The position numbers and the translations under genes are program-made. The notes beneath the pieces were generated by a model. The model made no database searches, had not been told where the DNA came from, and saw nothing but the letters and a program-made list of their open reading frames with translations. DNA of 64,000 nt from Homoserinibacter gongjuensis (GTDB lineage: Bacteria; Actinomycetota; Actinomycetes; Actinomycetales; Microbacteriaceae). Location of the stretch: NCBI RefSeq assembly GCF_030161875.1, contig NZ_BSVA01000001.1, forward strand, positions 3,038,001 through 3,102,000, written 5' to 3'. This document shows positions 28,514 to 37,066 of this stretch, one piece after another (the first letter of the stretch is position 1; the number at the start of each line of letters is the position of its first letter).

Positions 28514-29570
28514 ATGGAGACCACTCCGCGCCTGCTGCAGGCGGGTCCGTTCCGATTCGGCTTCATCATGGCGACTGGCGTGCTGCTCGCCCTCGCCCTC
28601 GGGTTCGCGATCGCCTCGCTGGCCCAGGCGCTCACGCTCATCTTCCTGGCGCTGTTCGTCTCGCTCGGGCTCCGTCCGATCGTGGCCAGGCTCGAGCGTC
28701 GTGGGGTCTCGAGGGTCGTCGCGCTGCTCATCGTGATGGTCGGCTTCCTCGCGCTTGTGGCCCTGCTCGTGTGGCTCGTGGTGCCGGTCGTCGTCGATGA
28801 GCTCGGCAAGCTCATCGCCTATCTGCCTGCGGGTCTCGACCAGATCGAAGACCAGGACTGGTTCATCTCGCTCAACGAGAGCTTCGGCGGCACCCTCACG
28901 GGCTTCGTCGAGCTGCTTCAGGAGACCCTGGCCGATCCGACCTTCTGGCTCACGGTCGGAGGGTGCGTTGCGGGTCGGGCTCGGGATCGTCAACGGCGTG
29001 TTCTCGGTGATCTTCGTCGTCGCCTTGACCCTGTACTTCGTCGTCGGGCATGACCAGATGAAGGAGGCGCTCGTGCGCCTCGTGCCCGCGAGCAAGCGCA
29101 CGGGCTTTCGCGACATCGCGGAGCAGATCATCACCTCGGTGGGCAAGTACCTGAACGGCATGGTGCTGCTCGCGGTGATGAACGCCCTCTTCACCTTCAT
29201 CGTGCTGACCGCCGCCGGCGTACGCTACGCGGGTCTGCTGGCCGCCCTCGCCCTGCCGATCACCTTCATCCCGCTCGTGGGGTCAGTGATCTCGACGATC
29301 CTGTGCACCTCGGTGGCGCTTTTCACCTCACCGACCGCCGGCCTCATCACCCTCACCGCGCTGCTGGCCTACATGCAGGTCGAGGCGTACGTGCTCACCC
29401 CGCGCATCGTGGGCAAGGCGATCCAGATCCCCGGTTCGCTCGTGCTCATCGGGGCCCTCATCGGAGGAACGCTGCTCGGGCTGCTCGGCGCGCTCGTCGC
29501 GTGCCCCGTGTCGGCATCCCTCGTGCTCATCGTGAAGAAGGTCGTGATGCCCGCGCAGGACGCGCGGTGA
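28514..29570 (+). CDS. AI-2E family transporter (frame broken near 28971)
   Basis: About 351 residues from ATG 28514 after GAGGAG. Hydrophobic N-terminal pair (FIMATGVLLALALGFAIASL, LIFLALFVSLGLRPIV), a soluble loop, then C-terminal helices with TLYFVVGHDQMKEALVRLVP, the conserved PLVGSVISTI and AYVLTPRIVGKAIQIPG. Removing one base from the GGG at 28971-28973 gives LTVGGALRVGLGIVNG; the extent is one base long. The family (YdiK/TqsA/YhhQ-like) exports autoinducer or ions; the substrate is unknown. The stop overlaps the cls start (GTGA). Confidence 0.88.
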
Positions 29571-31024
29571 GCGGCGAGAGCATCACGCTCCTCGCGATCG
29601 CGGCGCATGCACTCGTCGTGCTCGCGGCCGCCGTCTACATCTCGGCCAGGCGGATGCCGTCGGCGGCGATCGCCTGGATCCTCGCGATCGCCTTCGTGCC
29701 GTTGCTCGGCATCGCCTGGTTCCTGCTGGTCGGCGCCGGGCGGCTGCCCCGTCGGCGGCGGGATCAGCAGCGCGACGTCAATCGCGCCGTGCTCGAGCGC
29801 GCGCCGGGCGAGTGGGAGGTCGGCCACGGCGAGGAATGGCCCGAGGCGCTCGCCTCCGCCGCCCGTCTCAACCGCGAGCTCGGTGCCCTGCCGATCGTCG
29901 GCGGCACGCGCGCCTCGCTCGAGGGCGACTACGCCGACACCTTCCGGCGGATGATCGCCGACATCGACACCGCGACCTCGAGCGTGCACGTGGAGTTCTT
30001 CATCCTCGTGCTCGACGACACGACCCGGCCGTTCATCGAGGCCCTCGCCCGGGCCCACGCCCGGGGCGTCGCCGTGCGTGTGCTCTCCGACCACCTCTCC
30101 GGCTTCCTCTACCCGCATCGCGGCGCCACACGGGCTGCGCTGCGGGATGCGGGGGCCGAGTGGCACGCCATGTTGCCGCTGCGACCCTTTCGCGGCCAGT
30201 GGCAGCGCGCCGATCTGCGCAACCACCGAAAGCTCGTGACCGTGGACGGGCGGGTCGGCTGGACGGGCTCGCTCAACCTCATCGACTCCAGCTATCTCAA
30301 GCGTGGCAACCTGCGTCGCGGCCTGCGCTGGAAAGAGCTCATGGTGCGCGTCGAGGGACCGGTCGTGCGGGAACTCGATGCCGTGTTCATCACCGATTGG
30401 TACGGCGAGACCGACGAGCTGCTGCCGCTCGACGCGAGCGTCGTATCCGTACCGAAGGCCGCCGCCGCCGAGCTGCTCGACGCGCAGGTCGTGCCGAGCG
30501 GACCGAGCTTCGAGAACGACAACAATCTCAAGCTCTTCGTCTACCTGCTGCAGAACGCGCGCGATCGGGTGTCGATCACGAGCCCGTATTTCGTGCCGGA
30601 CGAGTCGACCCAGCTGGCGATCGTGACCGCGGCATCGCGCGGCATCGCGGTGGAACTGTTCGTGTCGGAGATCGGCGACCAGGTCATGGTGCACCACGCG
30701 CAGCGCTCGTATTACGAGACGCTGCTCCGGGCCGGGGTGCGCATCCACCTGTACCGTCCGCCGACCGTGCTGCACTCCAAGCACTTCTCGATCGACGACG
30801 ACATCGCGGTGATCGGGTCGTCGAACATGGACATCCGCTCGTTCAGCCTCAACATGGAGGTGTCGCTGCTCGTGCACGGTCGCGCCTTCGTCGATGAGCT
30901 GCGTCGAGTGGAAGACGCCTACCGCGCGGCCTCTCGCGAGCTCCTGCTCGAGGAGTGGCTGCGTCGCCCGGCGCGCACGCGCGTGCTCGACTCGCTCATG
31001 CGGCTGACGTCGGCGCTGCAGTAG
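29567..31024 (+). CDS. cls: Cardiolipin synthase
   Basis: Joins two phosphatidylglycerols to make cardiolipin at the membrane. 485 residues from the GTG at 29567, translationally coupled to the transporter gene. Two N-terminal membrane helices (about 4-60, with ILAIAFVPLLGIAWFLLVG) are followed by two phospholipase-D HKD motifs: HRKLVTVDGRVGWTGS and HSKHFSIDDDIAVIGSSN. Length matches bacterial Cls (about 480). Its substrate comes from the pgsA product. Confidence 0.94.
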   Translation: MSGESITLLAIAAHALVVLAAAVYISARRMPSAAIAWILAIAFVPLLGIAWFLLVGAGRLPRRRRDQQRDVNRAVLERAPGEWEVGHGEEWPEALASAARLNRELGALPIVGGTRASLEGDYADTFRRMIADIDTATSSVHVEFFILVLDDTTRPFIEALARAHARGVAVRVLSDHLSGFLYPHRGATRAALRDAGAEWHAMLPLRPFRGQWQRADLRNHRKLVTVDGRVGWTGSLNLIDSSYLKRGNLRRGLRWKELMVRVEGPVVRELDAVFITDWYGETDELLPLDASVVSVPKAAAAELLDAQVVPSGPSFENDNNLKLFVYLLQNARDRVSITSPYFVPDESTQLAIVTAASRGIAVELFVSEIGDQVMVHHAQRSYYETLLRAGVRIHLYRPPTVLHSKHFSIDDDIAVIGSSNMDIRSFSLNMEVSLLVHGRAFVDELRRVEDAYRAASRELLLEEWLRRPARTRVLDSLMRLTSALQ

Positions 31025-31051
31025 ACGCGCCGACGGCGCAGCGGATGCGGA

Positions 31052-31849
31052 CTACGGCGCCACGCGGCCGCCGGCCTGGAAGGCGGCGTGGGTGAGCGGC
31101 ATGAGCTCGGCCCAGAACGACTCCATCTGCTCGGCGACCATCTCGATCTCGCGCTGCGGGAACGAGGGGAAGTGCGAGTCGGCGTGCTTGGTGCGCAGCG
31201 AGAGGAAGTTCATGAGCGAGCGGGCGTTCATCGTGACGTACATCGACGAGTAGGTCGACACCGGAAGCACACCGCGGGCGACCTCGCGCGCGATCCCTGC
31301 CGCCAGCATCCGCTGATAGGCGTCGTAGGCGAACTGCGCGGCCGCCTTCGACTCGGCGACGGCGACCTCGGTTTGCTCGGTCGTGCCCTCGACGAAGTCG
31401 TAGGCGCCCGGCTTGCCCACCTGCACGAGGCGTCGCTCGGGACCGGGCACATAGAACACGGGGCGCAGCTCGCGGTAGCGGCCCGACTCCTCGTTGTAGG
31501 AGGCGATGCGGTGCCGCATGAACTCGCGGAACACGAAGATCGGCGCCTGCACGTAGAACGTCATCGAGTTGTGCTCGAAGGGCGAGCCGTGGCGGTCGCG
31601 CATGAGGAAGTTGATGAGACCGCGGTCGCGGTCCGACGCCTCGGCACCGGATGCCGCCGCCTCGAGCGTCTTCTCGCCCTGCGTCGAGACGCGGGCCGCG
31701 AACAAGACGTCGGAGTCATGAGCGCTCGCGCGCACGAGCTCGACCGTCATGTCGGAACGGAACTGGATGGGGATCTGATCGCTCGTGGTCTCCGGCACGG
31801 CCTTCACGATATCCGGGGGCGCCGACGCGCGCGCACCGGCACGCCGCAT
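31052..31849 (-). CDS. thyX: Flavin-dependent thymidylate synthase
   Basis: ThyX methylates dUMP using FAD and methylene-tetrahydrofolate. The signature RHRIASYNEESGRY (family RHRxxSxNExSxR) is intact. Other family motifs are NSMTFYVQAPIFVFREFMRH and LMNFLSLRTKHADSHFP. The ATG at 31849 has GGAGG 9 bases upstream and gives 265 residues; GTG codons at 31807 and 31798 are alternatives closer to the usual N-terminus. In many actinobacteria thyX lies between dapB and dapA, as here. Confidence 0.95.
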   Translation of the reverse strand: MRRAGARASAPPDIVKAVPETTSDQIPIQFRSDMTVELVRASAHDSDVLFAARVSTQGEKTLEAAASGAEASDRDRGLINFLMRDRHGSPFEHNSMTFYVQAPIFVFREFMRHRIASYNEESGRYRELRPVFYVPGPERRLVQVGKPGAYDFVEGTTEQTEVAVAESKAAAQFAYDAYQRMLAAGIAREVARGVLPVSTYSSMYVTMNARSLMNFLSLRTKHADSHFPSFPQREIEMVAEQMESFWAELMPLTHAAFQAGGRVAP

Positions 31850-31943
31850 CCGGTGCCGCCTCCCGAACCTCGACCCGCTCGGGGCGGCGACCTAGAGTGG
31901 AGAGAATCGGGGCGGCGGTGCCCCGCGAGCTGAGGAGACCCCC

Positions 31944-32369
31944 ATGGCAGTCACGAGCGAAGCGACCACCCTCTGGTTCGGCGACCTGATGAGCGGGTCG
32001 GGCACGACCTCGCTCGACTCGAGCGACGCCGCCGAGTTCCCCGTCACTTGGAACGCGCGCGCCGAAGGCGAAGCCGGGCGCACCAACCCCGAGGAGCTGC
32101 TGGGGGCTGCGCACTCGGCGTGCTACTCGATGGCGTTCGCGCACGCGCTCGCCGGCGAGGGCCACGCTCCCGAGAGCCTGCAGGTGACGGCCGCGGTGAC
32201 GTTCGCACCCGGTGAGGGCATCACGGGCAGCCACCTGCTGGTGAGCGCGAAGGTGCCCGGGATCTCGGAGGCGGACTTCGAGCGGATCGCGGAAGACGCG
32301 AAAGCGAACTGCCCGGTCTCGAAGGCGCTCGCGGGTGTGCCGATCACGCTGGAGGCGAGTCTGGCGTAA
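31944..32369 (+). CDS. OsmC family peroxiredoxin
   Basis: A 141-residue OsmC/Ohr-fold protein that reduces organic hydroperoxides. The first catalytic cysteine is in GAAHSACYSMAFAHAL and the second in AKANCPVSKALAG. The ATG at 31944 follows GAGGAG with good spacing. The N-terminal GSGTTSLDSSDAAEFPVTW is typical of the OsmC rather than the Ohr branch. Single gene, divergent from thyX. Confidence 0.93.
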   Translation: MAVTSEATTLWFGDLMSGSGTTSLDSSDAAEFPVTWNARAEGEAGRTNPEELLGAAHSACYSMAFAHALAGEGHAPESLQVTAAVTFAPGEGITGSHLLVSAKVPGISEADFERIAEDAKANCPVSKALAGVPITLEASLA

Positions 32370-32394
32370 AGGGCGGATTGGGGGGTTTCGAGAC

Positions 32395-32500
32395 GCGTCC
32401 GCTGCGCGGGCGCTCCTCAACCAGCTGGGTGCGTCCGCTGCGCGGGCGCTCCTCAACCAGCTGGGTGCAGTCCGCTACGCGGGCGCTCCTCAACCGGCGG
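32395..32500. repeat. Tandem 36-bp repeat, three copies
   Basis: Units 32395-32430 and 32431-32466 are identical (start GCGTCCGCTGCGCGGGCG, end CTCCTCAACCAGCTGGGT). A third, diverged copy covers 32467-32500 and has a 1-base insertion. The preceding GGTTTCGAGACGC looks part of the element. The third copy runs into the last codons of the convergent TPR-like gene. From memory, similar 'cgctgcgcgggcgctcctcaa' words are dispersed in Microbacteriaceae genomes. Confidence 0.85.
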
Positions 32501-32942
32501 AGCCGTGCGTGCGCTCGAGGCGGATCGCCTCGCGCGTGGCCCAGCGCGCCCGCCGGCGATCGCCCGCCGCGTCATAGGCGAGTGCGAGCCGGAACCAGGC
32601 ACGCCAATCCTCCGGTGCGCTCTCAGCGGCCTCGCGGTAGCGCGGGAACAGCTCGGCGGCGGCCGCGCGATCGACACGTCCACTCGGAAGCGCAGGAAGC
32701 ACCTCGGTGGGCAGCCCGCCGCCGGTCTCGAGACGGCGGGCGAGGCGCTCGGCCCGCACCCCGAACACGAGTTCGGCCGCGATGAAGGCGGCCCCGAGCA
32801 GGGCGAGCAGCAGCAGCCCGATCCCCATCCCGACGGCAACCGGCGAACCGGTGCCGAACAGCACGGTCGCGTAGTAGACGGAGAAGATGAGGTAGAGGGC
32901 GAGAAGCAGCGTCATGACGATGGCGCCGATACGGGTGATCAC
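32490..32942 (-). CDS. Membrane protein with a TPR-like cytoplasmic domain
   Basis: 150 residues from a GTG at 32942 that overlaps the dapB stop (GTGA). Two membrane helices (about 8-30 TLLLALYLIFSVYYATV, and 38-62 GMGIGLLLLALLGAAFIAAE) precede a soluble part. That part has a TPR-like helix pair, ELFPRYREAAESAPEDWRAW then [19 protein letters not shown]. Function unknown; coupling to dapB suggests a housekeeping role. The 3' end lies within a tandem-repeat copy. Confidence 0.75.
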   Translation of the reverse strand: MITRIGAIVMTLLLALYLIFSVYYATVLFGTGSPVAVGMGIGLLLLALLGAAFIAAELVFGVRAERLARRLETGGGLPTEVLPALPSGRVDRAAAAELFPRYREAAESAPEDWRAWFRLALAYDAAGDRRRARWATREAIRLERTHGSAG

Positions 32943-33679
32943 GGGCGGCCGTCGATGCCGAGCAGGGTGTCGAGTCCGACGACGAGTCCCCGGGTGTCGG
33001 GCAACGCGCGCAAGGCGAGCAGGATGCCGGCCTCGTAGGAGGCATCCGACACCGTCTGATGACTCACCCGCAGCGTCTCACCCACGCCTCCGAAGATCAC
33101 CTGCTGCTCGGCGAGCACGCCGTCGAGGCGGAGGCTGTGCACGGGGATGCTGCCCACCTGTTGGCCGCGGGCGCGCTGGTCGGCGTGCGGCGCCGCGACC
33201 GGGCCGCGCTCACCCCGTGATTCCGCCATGAGCTCTGCGGTGCGGATCGCGGTGCCCGACGGAGAATCGGACTTGCCGGCGTGATGCGCCTCGATGATCT
33301 CGATCGACTCGAACCAGGGCGCGGCGAGGGCGGCCAGGCGGGTGGCGAGCACCGAGCCGAGCGAGAAGTTCGGCACGACGATGACGCCGAGCTGCGGGTC
33401 GTCGCCGAGCTGAGTGCGCACGCGTCCGAGTCGCTCGGAGGTCCACCCCGAGGTGCCGACGAGCGCCGGGATGCCCCGCTCGATCGCCGCCGACACGACG
33501 TCTGGCGACACCGCGGGCAGGGTGAGGTCGAGCAGGAGGTCGGCGCCCTGCATGGCGTCGAGGGGGTCGCGTGAGCCGATACGGGCGTGGACCGTGAAGT
33601 CGCCGCTCGCCTCGATGAGTCGTGTCGCGAGGGTCCCCATCCTGCCCGTCGCACCGACGACGGCGACCGAGTGCACCAT
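32939..33679 (-). CDS. dapB: 4-hydroxy-tetrahydrodipicolinate reductase
   Basis: DapB reduces hydroxytetrahydrodipicolinate with NAD(P)H in the diaminopimelate pathway. 246 residues from ATG 33679. The nucleotide loop is VVGATGRMG (about 6-14). The catalytic/substrate motif is EAHHAGKSDSPSGTA, with the catalytic His and Lys. An upstream frame remains open past 34700 but contains no DapB-like sequence. It works with dapA and dapF in this window. Confidence 0.95.
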   Translation of the reverse strand: MVHSVAVVGATGRMGTLATRLIEASGDFTVHARIGSRDPLDAMQGADLLLDLTLPAVSPDVVSAAIERGIPALVGTSGWTSERLGRVRTQLGDDPQLGVIVVPNFSLGSVLATRLAALAAPWFESIEIIEAHHAGKSDSPSGTAIRTAELMAESRGERGPVAAPHADQRARGQQVGSIPVHSLRLDGVLAEQQVIFGGVGETLRVSHQTVSDASYEAGILLALRALPDTRGLVVGLDTLLGIDGRP

Positions 33680-33706
33680 GCCCCTCAGCCTATCTAGGCT
33701 GGGTGG

Positions 33707-34180
33707 GTGCTCCCCGCCTTCCGCGTCGCCGCCGTCACCGATCCCGACGCGCACGAGCTGCTCAGCGAGTACTTCGCGATGCGCGCCGCCGGTTTCGACC
33801 CCGCAGCCGGCAGCTACCACGCGGTCTTCCCCGACCCGGCCCGGTTCACCGAACCCGCAGGGGTCTTCCTCGTCGTCGACGACGCAGGCTCCCCGATCGG
33901 CTGTGGTGGCATCCGGATGCTCGACGCGCACCGCGCGGAGGTGAAGCACCTCTACCTGCGCGACGCCGTGCGCGGCCGCGGGTGGGGACGGATGCTGCTG
34001 GCCGAGCTCGAACGACGAGCGCGTGAACTCGGCGCGACGCAGGCCGTGCTCGACACCAACATCGCGCTCGAGGCCGCGGGCTCGCTCTACCGCGCGAGCG
34101 GCTACGTCGAGATCGAGCCGTACAACGACAACCCCAACGCGACGTTGTGGTTCTGCAAAGAGTTCGCGCGCGAGAGGTAG
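33707..34180 (+). CDS. GNAT family N-acetyltransferase
   Basis: 157 residues from a GTG at 33707. The acetyl-CoA-binding motif A is VKHLYLRDAVRGRGWGRMLL (R-G-x-G-x-G type), followed by AVLDTNIALEAAGSLYRASG and YNDNPNATLWFCKEF. This close variant (with the GYVEIEPYNDNPNA-like tail) is common in Actinobacteria; the substrate is unknown. It lies between divergent dapB and the convergent histidine phosphatase gene. Confidence 0.87.
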   Translation: MLPAFRVAAVTDPDAHELLSEYFAMRAAGFDPAAGSYHAVFPDPARFTEPAGVFLVVDDAGSPIGCGGIRMLDAHRAEVKHLYLRDAVRGRGWGRMLLAELERRARELGATQAVLDTNIALEAAGSLYRASGYVEIEPYNDNPNATLWFCKEFARER

Positions 34181-34188
34181 TGCAGCGC

Positions 34189-34792
34189 TCAGTACGGCTG
34201 TTCGACCGAGAGGCCGGTGCGGAGTTCCGGCAGCAGGTGGCCGAGGTCGTTGTGGGTCACGAGCACGGGCGGCTTGGCGCTGCGCACCCGGATGATGGTG
34301 AGACCGCAGTTGGCCTGATTGATGCCCAGCCAGCGCCAGCTCGCGGCGCCGAACACCTCGCGCACGAACCAGCCGATCACGAAGTTGTGGGTGATGAGCA
34401 GATCGTGCCGATCGTCGCGGGTGGAAGCGAGCCATTCGGCCGTCGCGTCGGCCATCTGTGCTTCGCCCGCCTCGATCTCCTCGCGCGTGACCGGGCCGAA
34501 GAAGTGCTCCCAGGCGTGCGGTAGGTCGGGCGTCGGCCCTGAGGGGATGCAGTCCATGAGCAGCGCAGAGGGTTCCGGCTCGATCGCCGGCATGCGCTCG
34601 GTCATGATGCGGGCCGTCTCCTGGGCGCGCTGCAGGGGAGGTCCAGGCGCCCGTGAAGGGCACGCCGCCGAGCCGCTCTGCGATCGCGTGCGCCTGCCGC
34701 ACGCCCCGCGCCGAGAGCGGGCCGTCGGGCAGACCGTGTTCAGCATCCTGCTGCTCGCCATGGCGCACGAGATAGAGGAAACGCGACATCAA
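34189..34792 (-). CDS. Histidine phosphatase family protein (frame broken at a G run)
   Basis: About 200 residues. The N-terminus from 34792 has the catalytic LVRHGEQQDAEHG and PDGPLSARGVRQAHAIAERL. The remainder, in another frame, has LQRAQETARIMTERM, the acid region, and the second histidine in LLITHNFVIGWFVREVFG. The frame changes at the G4 run 34635-34638. Adding two bases restores the conserved TSPLQRA; deleting one would give TSLQRA. The two-base loss is favoured because S-P-L-x-R-A is the family motif. Activity and substrate are unknown. Confidence 0.85.
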
Positions 34793-34799
34793 CTACTCC

Positions 34800-36155
34800 C
34801 TACGCGGCCGCGGGCTCGCCATCGAGCCCGGCGAACGCCGACGGTGCGACAGGTCCGACGGCCGCAGCCGACAGCGGACGATCGACGAGTTCGGCGGCGA
34901 GTTCGCGCACGTCCTCGGCGGTGACGGCGTCGATGCGCCGCAACGTCTCGTCGAGGTCGGCGAACTCGCCGAGAGTGAGCTCGCTGCGGCCGAGTCGACT
35001 CATGCGGGTGTCGGAGTCCTCGAGGGCGAGTGCCGACGCGCCGCCGAGCTGCCCGCGCGCGCGGCCGAGCTCCTCGTCGGTGATGCCGTCGGATGCGACA
35101 CGGCGGAACTCCGCGACCATGAGTTCGGCGACATCGGATGCGCGCTTCGGCGAGCACCCGGCGTACAGGCCCATGATGCCCGCGTCGGAGTAGCTCGAGG
35201 CGAAGGAGTACACCGAGTAGGCAAGGCCCCGCTTCTCGCGCACCTCCTGGAACAGCCGCGAGCTCATGCCGCCGCCCAGCACGGAGTTGAGCACGGTGAG
35301 CGCGGGACGCCGAGGGTCCGCAGCAGCGAGGCCCGCGACGCCGAGATAGAGGTTGACCTGCTCGAGCGCACGCTCCACGACCGCGAGGGGCGCACCGCGC
35401 TCGATGAGACCCGCGGCGGGGTCGCGGCGCTCGACGGGCCGCGCGACGGTGTCGAGGTCCCAGCCCGCTTCGCGCAGTGCCACGCGAGCGACCTCGACGA
35501 GGTGGTCGTGGTCGACGGCCCCCGCGGCCGTGATGACGAGATCGCGCGGCCCGTAATTCGCTCGGTAGTGCTGCCAGACGGCGTCGCGCGTGACCGCACC
35601 GATCGACTCCGGGTTGCCGCCGATCGGGCGCCCGAGCGGATGATCACCGAAGACCGTCTCGAAGAAGCGCTCCCCCGCGACGTCACCGGGGTCGTCATCC
35701 GCCATCGCGAGTTCCTCGAGGATCACCCCGCGCTCGTTCTCGAAGTCGTCGTCGTCGAGAGTGGACGAAGCGAACATGTCGGCGAGCACCCGCACGGCCA
35801 TGTCGAGGTCGCGGTCGCGCACCTTGGCGTAGTAGCAGGTGTGCTCCTTGGCCGTGAGCGCGTTGTTCTCGCCGCCGACCGAGTCGAAGGCCACTGCGAT
35901 GTCGAGCGCGCTCCGGGTCGCGGTGCCCTTGAACAGCAGATGCTCGAGGAAATGGGTCGAACCATAGGTCGCGGGCTGCTCGTCGCGCGACCCCACGGCG
36001 ACCCAGAATCCGACGGTCGCGCTCTGTGAACCCGGCACCTGCTCGGTCAGCACCCGTACTCCGCTCGGGAGCACCGACCGCCTCACGAGGGTTCCCCCGG
36101 ATGCGTCGATACGGATGTCCGCCAGGTCGAGAGGGAGCTGCACCGCGCCGTTCAT
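34800..36155 (-). CDS. M16 family zinc metallopeptidase (processing-peptidase-like)
   Basis: 451 residues. The inverted zinc motif HFLEH is at 68-72 (STHFLEHLLFKGT), with the third ligand glutamate in NERGVILEELAMADDDP about 76 residues on. The C-terminal half has VLGGGMSSRLFQEVREKRGLA split over about 292-311, and YSVYSFASSYSDAG. This protease (PepR/YmxG type) normally follows pnp in Actinobacteria and Firmicutes. Here a TetR-AKR-PEBP block of 2.6 kb intervenes. Cytoplasmic; no signal peptide. Confidence 0.93.
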   Translation of the reverse strand: MNGAVQLPLDLADIRIDASGGTLVRRSVLPSGVRVLTEQVPGSQSATVGFWVAVGSRDEQPATYGSTHFLEHLLFKGTATRSALDIAVAFDSVGGENNALTAKEHTCYYAKVRDRDLDMAVRVLADMFASSTLDDDDFENERGVILEELAMADDDPGDVAGERFFETVFGDHPLGRPIGGNPESIGAVTRDAVWQHYRANYGPRDLVITAAGAVDHDHLVEVARVALREAGWDLDTVARPVERRDPAAGLIERGAPLAVVERALEQVNLYLGVAGLAAADPRRPALTVLNSVLGGGMSSRLFQEVREKRGLAYSVYSFASSYSDAGIMGLYAGCSPKRASDVAELMVAEFRRVASDGITDEELGRARGQLGGASALALEDSDTRMSRLGRSELTLGEFADLDETLRRIDAVTAEDVRELAAELVDRPLSAAAVGPVAPSAFAGLDGEPAAA

Positions 36156-36220
36156 CGGTCCGAGCCTACGCCATACGAACTCTCGACCCCGGGACCGTCA
36201 CCCCCGGACTGGGGGAAGCC

Positions 36221-36254
36221 ATGAGGACAAACAGACAAGTCTGTCTGTCCTCAT
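36221..36254. promoter_or_regulatory. Long palindrome upstream of the TetR gene, likely operator
   Basis: A 34-base near-perfect palindrome: 15 of 16 arm pairs match around a central AA. The arms read ATGAGGACA-A-ACAGAC and GTCTGTCTGTCCTCAT. The inner ACAGACAAGTCTGT is a typical TetR-family half-site pair. It is 190 bases before the TetR start and 66 bases before the divergent M16 peptidase start, so it could control both. Confidence 0.75.
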
Positions 36255-36375
36255 CGTGGTACGGTGATCGCGCGGAAATCGAACGGACCCGAACCGATCG
36301 GCACTTCCCAGCCGGGAACCCGCCTCCCGGGCCGCCATGGGCGGCAGCTGATAATCGAGACCCGACTCGACCGCG

Positions 36376-36403
36376 CCGCGACCGCCCCGCCCGGCGGTCG
36401 CGG
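36376..36403 (+). promoter_or_regulatory. GC-rich leader hairpin before the TetR gene
   Basis: CCGCGACCGCC and GGCGGTCGCGG form an 11-bp perfect stem around a 6-base loop. It sits about 28 bases before the ribosome-binding AAGGAG (36431-36437). No U-tract follows, so attenuation is only a possibility. Confidence 0.45.
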
Positions 36404-36443
36404 CCCGGGTCCGCATCATCACCCCGACACAAAGGAGCCCGGG

Positions 36444-37051
36444 TTGCCGATCGACATCGCGAAGCCGCCCAAGCGTCACACCCTCGCACCCGCCAAGCAG
36501 CGCATCCTGGATACGGCCGACAAGCTCTTCTACGACGAAGGCATCCGCGCCGTGGGGATCGACCGCCTCATCTCGACCTCCTCGGTGACCAAGGCCACCT
36601 TCTATAAGCACTACGGATCGAAGGACCGTCTGATCCTCGATTACATCGCGTACCGGCACCTGCAGGTCGCCGAGGTGATCGACACCGCGGCGCAGGCCAC
36701 CGACGACCCCGAGGAGCTGCTGCGCGAACTCGCGCGCATCCAGAGCCGATTCATCGGCACCTCTGGCTTCCGGGGCTGCCCGTTCCTCAACGCCGCCACC
36801 GAGTTCACCGACCCCGCGCATCCCGTGCGTCGCGCCGTCGAACAGCATCGCGAATGGTTCCACGACATCCTCGAGACGCTCTTGCGCGCCATGGGGCACC
36901 CGCTACCCGGCGACGCGGCCGACGACCTCGTGCTGGCGCGCGACGGCGCCATGGCGGGTGGGTACGCGGGGACACGATCGCCGCGGCGGCCTCGATGATG
37001 CGCGTCTACGACATCGTCATTCAACGGGCAGCCGAACGCACCGCCGCCTGA
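36444..37051 (+). CDS. TetR/AcrR family transcriptional regulator (frame broken at a G run)
   Basis: About 202 residues. The start is taken as TTG 36444 because AAGGAG lies 7 bases upstream; the frame is open further but crosses the leader. The HTH is RILDTADKLFYDEGIRAVGI ... STSSVTKATFYKHYGSKDRL. The ligand domain contains GFRGCPFLNAATEFTDPAHP, a motif typical of a TetR group with a C-terminal Cys/Pro segment. The frame breaks at the G4 run 36968-36971; one more G gives AGGYAGDTIAAAASMMRVYD, ending at 37051. The palindrome at 36221 suggests autoregulation. Confidence 0.87.
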
Positions 37052-37066
37052 TCCGGCGCCCGCCGC

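Noticed and set aside
31718-31943. A divergent extra gene between thyX and OsmC
   Set aside because: Open frames there are antisense or shifted readings of thyX and of the OsmC promoter, without a ribosome site or recognisable product.
32395-32500. A CRISPR array
   Set aside because: The units are directly abutting with no unique spacers, and no cas genes are near.
32939-34792. A fusion of a histidine phosphatase with DapB
   Set aside because: The frame between 34600 and 33680 lies opposite the GNAT gene and reads as Arg/Pro-rich antisense; both enzymes have their own proper starts and ends.
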